Shown here piece by piece: positions 23,785 through 26,930 of a stretch of 26,930 nucleotides of DNA. This stretch comes from Porphyromonadaceae bacterium (GTDB lineage: Bacteria > Bacteroidota > Bacteroidia > Bacteroidales > Paludibacteraceae), in assembly GCA_905372135.1 (NCBI GenBank), contig CAJPNS010000010.1, forward strand, positions 1 through 26,930, in the 5' to 3' direction. The notes below the pieces were generated by a model. It did not search any database. It was given only the letters and a program-made list of their open reading frames with translations, and was not told where the DNA came from. Made by a program: the position numbers and the translations under genes. Positions within the stretch are counted from its first letter, which is position 1, and each line of letters starts with the position of its first letter.

Positions 23785-24357
23785 TTACTCAATTACGACT
23801 TCCGCAAATCCAAGGTTTTTGAATAGAGAGGTGAGTTTTTCTACTCCAGATTCTTTTGCCAAATCCAATATTCCGCCGTCGACAGCACTCTTTTCAAGAC
23901 TTTCTCTTGCTTCTTTTTTATACTCGTTTACATCGTCAAAAGACCATTTTCCGGATTCTACGAACGTTTCAAAATTAGATGGATTGGTAATGATATCTAA
24001 TATTTTAACGGGAGGAAGTTTTATACGAATGGTTTTATTTTCGATAATTATATCTTTTTCTGTCAGAGCCGACATATCAAAACCGGCACGAACTTTACCT
24101 TTTACTATTATAACCAATTCGGCATCAAATAGAGTTCTTTTCTTTACTTTATTTATAGTTGTCTCTTGATAATATGTAGCGGTAGTAAATTCGGCTAATT
24201 TATTTATCTCCTCTATAAAATTCTCTGTCTTATCGATAGTAATCGGTTTTGATGTAAAAATATTTTGAAAGTTGCCATTATTACAGAATTTCCATCCGAT
24301 TAAAAGAGCAACAATACAAATTACTAAAACTCCTATTGGTATAATGATCTTCTTCAT
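23785..24357 (-). CDS. DUF4230 membrane-anchored protein
   Basis: This 190-residue protein has an N-terminal hydrophobic segment (about 4-25, IIIPIGVLVICIVALLIG) that acts as an anchor or uncleaved signal. The DUF4230 domain follows: EINKLAEFTTATYYQET, a beta-rich part with AELVIIVKGKVRAGFDMSAL, IRIKLPPVKILD, then helices ending LFKNLGFAEVVIE. Function is unknown. It starts 6 nt after the stop of a paralogue with the same layout, so the two form an operon of duplicated genes. More AT-rich than pgk and kamD on either side. Confidence 0.82.
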   Translation of the reverse strand: MKKIIIPIGVLVICIVALLIGWKFCNNGNFQNIFTSKPITIDKTENFIEEINKLAEFTTATYYQETTINKVKKRTLFDAELVIIVKGKVRAGFDMSALTEKDIIIENKTIRIKLPPVKILDIITNPSNFETFVESGKWSFDDVNEYKKEARESLEKSAVDGGILDLAKESGVEKLTSLFKNLGFAEVVIE

Positions 24358-24363
24358 AATAAA

Positions 24364-24939
24364 TTAACTGTGTTTTTTGAATTCTATATTTACATTTGTA
24401 AAGCCGGCTTGTTTTAAAAATGCCTCTAAGAACAGTTTTGCATTATTCTCAGCATCATCAAAAATTCCCATATCGGGAACGCTTTTCAGTATATCTGCTT
24501 CACCTTGGGCTAAAATAGCATCTCGCTCTTTGTTTGAAAACGACGAACGTGTTATGGACGTTTTTTCATAAATCAATTTGATATTCTCAGGTTTTAAATT
24601 AACGGATAACAGCTCTGCCCCGGGCAAGGTAATAGATATACTCTTCTTTTCAATATTTGCCTTAATATCACTATCTTCCAATTTGCTCAAATCAATTCCT
24701 GCTTTTAGAATTGCTTTACAAGAAAATAGTATTTTCCTATCCCCGAATTTGTACCAAGTAGCATTGTCGTTTGCCTTTACTATTTTTGTAACGACATATT
24801 CTACCGTACCGAGTTCGGTCAATGACGTTATCTTACCTACTTGCTCTTCCATTTGTTTATAACTAATATCTTGCTTACAAGAAAATAGAGCAAAAAAACA
24901 AATAGATACCAAAATTTGAACCATTAGCTTTTTCTTCAT
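24364..24939 (-). CDS. DUF4230 lipoprotein
   Basis: The 191-residue protein has lipobox LFSC with Cys21. The DUF4230 domain shows the same order as its neighbour: KITSLTELGTVEYVVTKIV, SCKAILKAGIDLSKL, ISITLPGAELL, and FLKQAGFTNVNIEF at the end, matching LFKNLGFAEVVIE of the paralogue. The first copy is thus lipidated and the second membrane-anchored, which suggests a pair working at the cell envelope, possibly as a heteromer; this is inference. It is first in the unit. No perfect -7 box was found before the ATG, although a near-match (AATATTTG on the minus strand) lies very close to it. Confidence 0.8.
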   Translation of the reverse strand: MKKKLMVQILVSICFFALFSCKQDISYKQMEEQVGKITSLTELGTVEYVVTKIVKANDNATWYKFGDRKILFSCKAILKAGIDLSKLEDSDIKANIEKKSISITLPGAELLSVNLKPENIKLIYEKTSITRSSFSNKERDAILAQGEADILKSVPDMGIFDDAENNAKLFLEAFLKQAGFTNVNIEFKKHS

Positions 24940-25005
24940 AAAACAAATATTTTATTATTAATAATCTGACATACACCTACTTAGGCTACTTTAATGTGAT
25001 TTACT

Positions 25006-26562
25006 TCACTTTTTCCTATCTTTCATCAGCGGTATGAACGTGTTGAAATAATTTTCGCCTTTGCGGACAACGCCGTCGAGTCCCTTGCCACCTGTCTTAG
25101 AGCGTTTTACGTCGCCGAAGATACCTTTTTCGAGAGCCGTAAAGAGTCCTTCGGTCTGTAGTTTGTCCAATAGCTCAATAGTGTCGTCGAGCACCTTTTG
25201 GGCACGGCTCTGTATGATACCGCCCTTTTTGAACTCCATCTCGTCGCCTATGCTCTTCATATTGCCGAAGATATATTTTGCGTTTTCGATACTCAGGTAA
25301 CGGTCGCTCATAAAGGGCGTATGTATGGCTTCGGTCGGCATACCGAGAAGCTGCAGTCCCTGGTGTGTCCAGATGCCGATGATATTGAATAGTGCGTCTT
25401 GTATGTGTCCGCGGAATATATTGCCTGTCATAAACTTGGTGGGCGGCATATATTTCAGAGGTGCGTTGGGGAAAATCTCGCGTGTCATCTGAGCCTGTGC
25501 CAACTCGAAGAGGAAACCGTTTTCGAGTTCGGGGTTCATCTCGAAGGCGTGTCCCAGCCCCATCTGTTCCTCGGGCAGCCCTGCGATAGCGGCAAGCTGT
25601 TCGTTGATACAGTCCGACGCCAAGACGGTGTGAGCTGCTTCGACAGCATCGGCAGTGGTCAGGTAATTGTCTTCACCGGTATTGATGATGACTCCCGCGA
25701 AACCGTTGATAACGCGGCTGAAAAATTGGTCTATGAGCGTTCGCTGCGGGTTGATGTCGCGAAAGAGGATGCCGTACAGAGCGTCGTTGAGCATAACGTC
25801 GAGTCCTTCGAGTGCTCCCATAGCGGCTATTTCGGGCATACATAGCCCCGAACAGTAGTTACAGAGACGTATGTAACGCCCTATTTCCGCTCCCACTTCG
25901 TCGAGAGCTTTACGCATTATACGGAAGTTTTCCTGCGTGGCGAACGTACCGCCGAATCCCTCTGTGGTAGCTCCGTATGGCACATAGTCGAGCAAGCTCT
26001 GCCCCGTAGTACGTATGACGGCGATAATATCGGCTCCTTGCCGTGCGGCAGCCTGAGCCTGTACGACGTCTTCGTATATATTACCCGTTGCCACGATGAC
26101 ATACAGATAGGGTTTGGTACCCTCGCCGACGGTCTCGATGAAATGTTCACGTTTGTGGCGACGTTCGGTTATGCGTTCGATGGTCTTGTTTATAATCGGT
26201 TGTAAGACAGCTTCTATCTCGCTGCGGGAGTTTATTTTTTGCCTCGATATATCGAGTTTGTCTTGGGCGATACTTTCGGCTATCTCCTGAGTGGTGAGCC
26301 CTGTGTTTATCATCGTATTGCCGAGCCAAAACATAATACCTTCGCCCAGTATGCCGTTGTTTTTGAGGTGGTCTACCACGACGTTGGGCAGAGGCACTCC
26401 GTTGGCATCTACGCCGTCTATGCCAAGAAGGCGGCATACGGTACGTTCTACGGTAACGGTAGTATAGCCATCGACAAAATTTTGCACATCGCCGGCTATA
26501 TTTTTTGCTATCTGTTTGGCGTGCGAAATCTTCTGAGAATCAAGTCCGAGTTTACTTTGCAT
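25006..26562 (-). CDS. kamD: Lysine 5,6-aminomutase alpha subunit
   Basis: The 518-residue large subunit of the adenosylcobalamin- and PLP-dependent mutase moves the terminal amino group of beta-L-lysine (or D-lysine) from C6 to C5 in lysine fermentation. The whole protein follows the KamD pattern: RTVCRLLGIDG, GILGEGIMFWLGNTMINTGL, KPYLYVIVATGNIYEDVVQA, YVPYGATTEGFGGTFAT, RLCNYCSGLCMPEIA and EAIHTPFMSDRYLS. Length is typical. The PLP lysine and cobalamin His are in the beta subunit KamE, which is not encoded downstream; DUF4230 genes follow instead. KamE must lie upstream outside the window or elsewhere. The ATG has a -7 box 32 nt before it. Confidence 0.95.
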   Translation of the reverse strand: MQSKLGLDSQKISHAKQIAKNIAGDVQNFVDGYTTVTVERTVCRLLGIDGVDANGVPLPNVVVDHLKNNGILGEGIMFWLGNTMINTGLTTQEIAESIAQDKLDISRQKINSRSEIEAVLQPIINKTIERITERRHKREHFIETVGEGTKPYLYVIVATGNIYEDVVQAQAAARQGADIIAVIRTTGQSLLDYVPYGATTEGFGGTFATQENFRIMRKALDEVGAEIGRYIRLCNYCSGLCMPEIAAMGALEGLDVMLNDALYGILFRDINPQRTLIDQFFSRVINGFAGVIINTGEDNYLTTADAVEAAHTVLASDCINEQLAAIAGLPEEQMGLGHAFEMNPELENGFLFELAQAQMTREIFPNAPLKYMPPTKFMTGNIFRGHIQDALFNIIGIWTHQGLQLLGMPTEAIHTPFMSDRYLSIENAKYIFGNMKSIGDEMEFKKGGIIQSRAQKVLDDTIELLDKLQTEGLFTALEKGIFGDVKRSKTGGKGLDGVVRKGENYFNTFIPLMKDRKK

Positions 26563-26593
26563 ATTTTTTTCTGTATGTTTAAATTAAAGCACG

Positions 26594-26601
26594 CAAAGTT
26601 A
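26594..26601 (-). promoter_or_regulatory. -7 box before kamD
   Basis: The minus strand reads TAACTTTG, a TAnnTTTG match, 32 nt before the kamD ATG. It suggests that kamD can be transcribed apart from the gene upstream. Confidence 0.45.
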
Positions 26602-26628
26602 GTAATTTTTTTTGCATAACGAGGCGTG

Positions 26629-26930
26629 TTACTCTTTGACCAACTCCTCGAACTTGCCGTCGTCGTAGAATACTATTATCTTGCGTATGGTCCTCTCTAC
26701 AATCTTTTCGACTATTTTTTCGACGACCTTCACCTCCTTAACTGCCTCAGTTGCAGCCGTAGCGGTGGCGGGTATAGTCATGGTTCGTTCATCGTTTTCC
26801 GAGACACTACGCCTCGTCTCCTCGTAGGCAGCGGCAGGTGGCGTAATCTCTTGCTTGGCTGCGTTATCTACGAAATCGGGAAACAAACTGGGGCTCTGAG
26901 AATCGTTTATTTTTTCATACATCTCTCCGT
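26629..26930 (-). CDS. Hypothetical protein, lysine-fermentation locus (start uncertain, may continue beyond window)
   Basis: At least 97 residues from an ATG at 26922; the frame stays open for the last 8 bases of the window, so the true start may lie outside. The N-terminal part is polar and Ala/Pro/Thr-rich, then comes a repeated charged stretch (VKVVEKIVEKIVERTIRKI) of heptad-like spacing, and the end is FYDDGKFEELVKE. No B12-binding or radical-SAM motif is present, so it is neither KamE nor KamA. It lies 66 nt upstream of kamD on the same strand. Lysine-fermentation clusters often have an uncharacterised gene between kamA and kamD; that it is this one is inference. Confidence 0.55.
   Translation of the reverse strand, partial: GEMYEKINDSQSPSLFPDFVDNAAKQEITPPAAAYEETRRSVSENDERTMTIPATATAATEAVKEVKVVEKIVEKIVERTIRKIIVFYDDGKFEELVKE

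Noticed and set aside
1..26930. CRISPR array, tRNA or rRNA genes
   Set aside because: No regularly spaced repeats, no T-loop GTTCGA-type cloverleaf arms with acceptor ends and no rRNA blocks were recognised on reading both strands.

Overview
The window reads as a chromosome segment of an anaerobic Bacteroidota, most likely order Bacteroidales. Supporting signs are repeated -7 boxes of the form TAnnTTTG, in three places with a TTG/TTTG 19-20 nt upstream; families typical of the phylum (GldE-like CNNM transporter, DUF4230, DUF4296, DUF4922, split 5'-nucleotidase); and fermentation genes for butyrate (ptb, buk) and lysine (kamD). Genus cannot be fixed from sequence alone.

Layout. (1) 1-3240 is an AT-rich decayed Rhs locus. 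Short pieces of Rhs core and tip coding sequence (3-131, 2401-2598, 3127-3240) and a broken metallopeptidase-like tip (956-1180) are interleaved with four small intact genes for secreted, membrane or lipoproteins that I do not recognise; by position they are candidate immunity or cargo genes. (2) 3301-6589 is ptb, a UbiA-family prenyltransferase and wecB on the + strand. (3) 6613-7254 is a small predicted outer-membrane beta-barrel gene on the - strand. (4) 7426-11712 is an AT-rich two-gene - strand unit in which both proteins carry a DUF262 (GmrSD/ParB-like) N-terminus and only the first carries a DUF1524/HNH nuclease end: a candidate anti-phage unit. (5) 11834-16649 is buk, plsC, gldE-like and an M20 dipeptidase on the - strand. 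(6) 16960-23575 is a + strand run: serC with its own promoter and terminator, then an ABC ATPase, a 5'-nucleotidase split into two lipoproteins, DUF4922, DUF4296 and pgk. (7) 23785-24939 is a tandem pair of DUF4230 proteins on the - strand. (8) 25006-26930 holds kamD and the end of another gene of the presumed lysine-fermentation locus.

How it fits together. Lysine fermentation through KamD leads to butyryl-CoA, and Ptb plus Buk convert butyryl-CoA to butyrate with ATP formation, so both ends of the window may serve one pathway. Ptb and buk, normally neighbours, lie 7.6 kb apart in opposite orientation with the DUF262 unit between them. The ptb promoter overlaps the last Rhs remnant. No tRNA, rRNA, CRISPR array, transposase or integrase was recognised.
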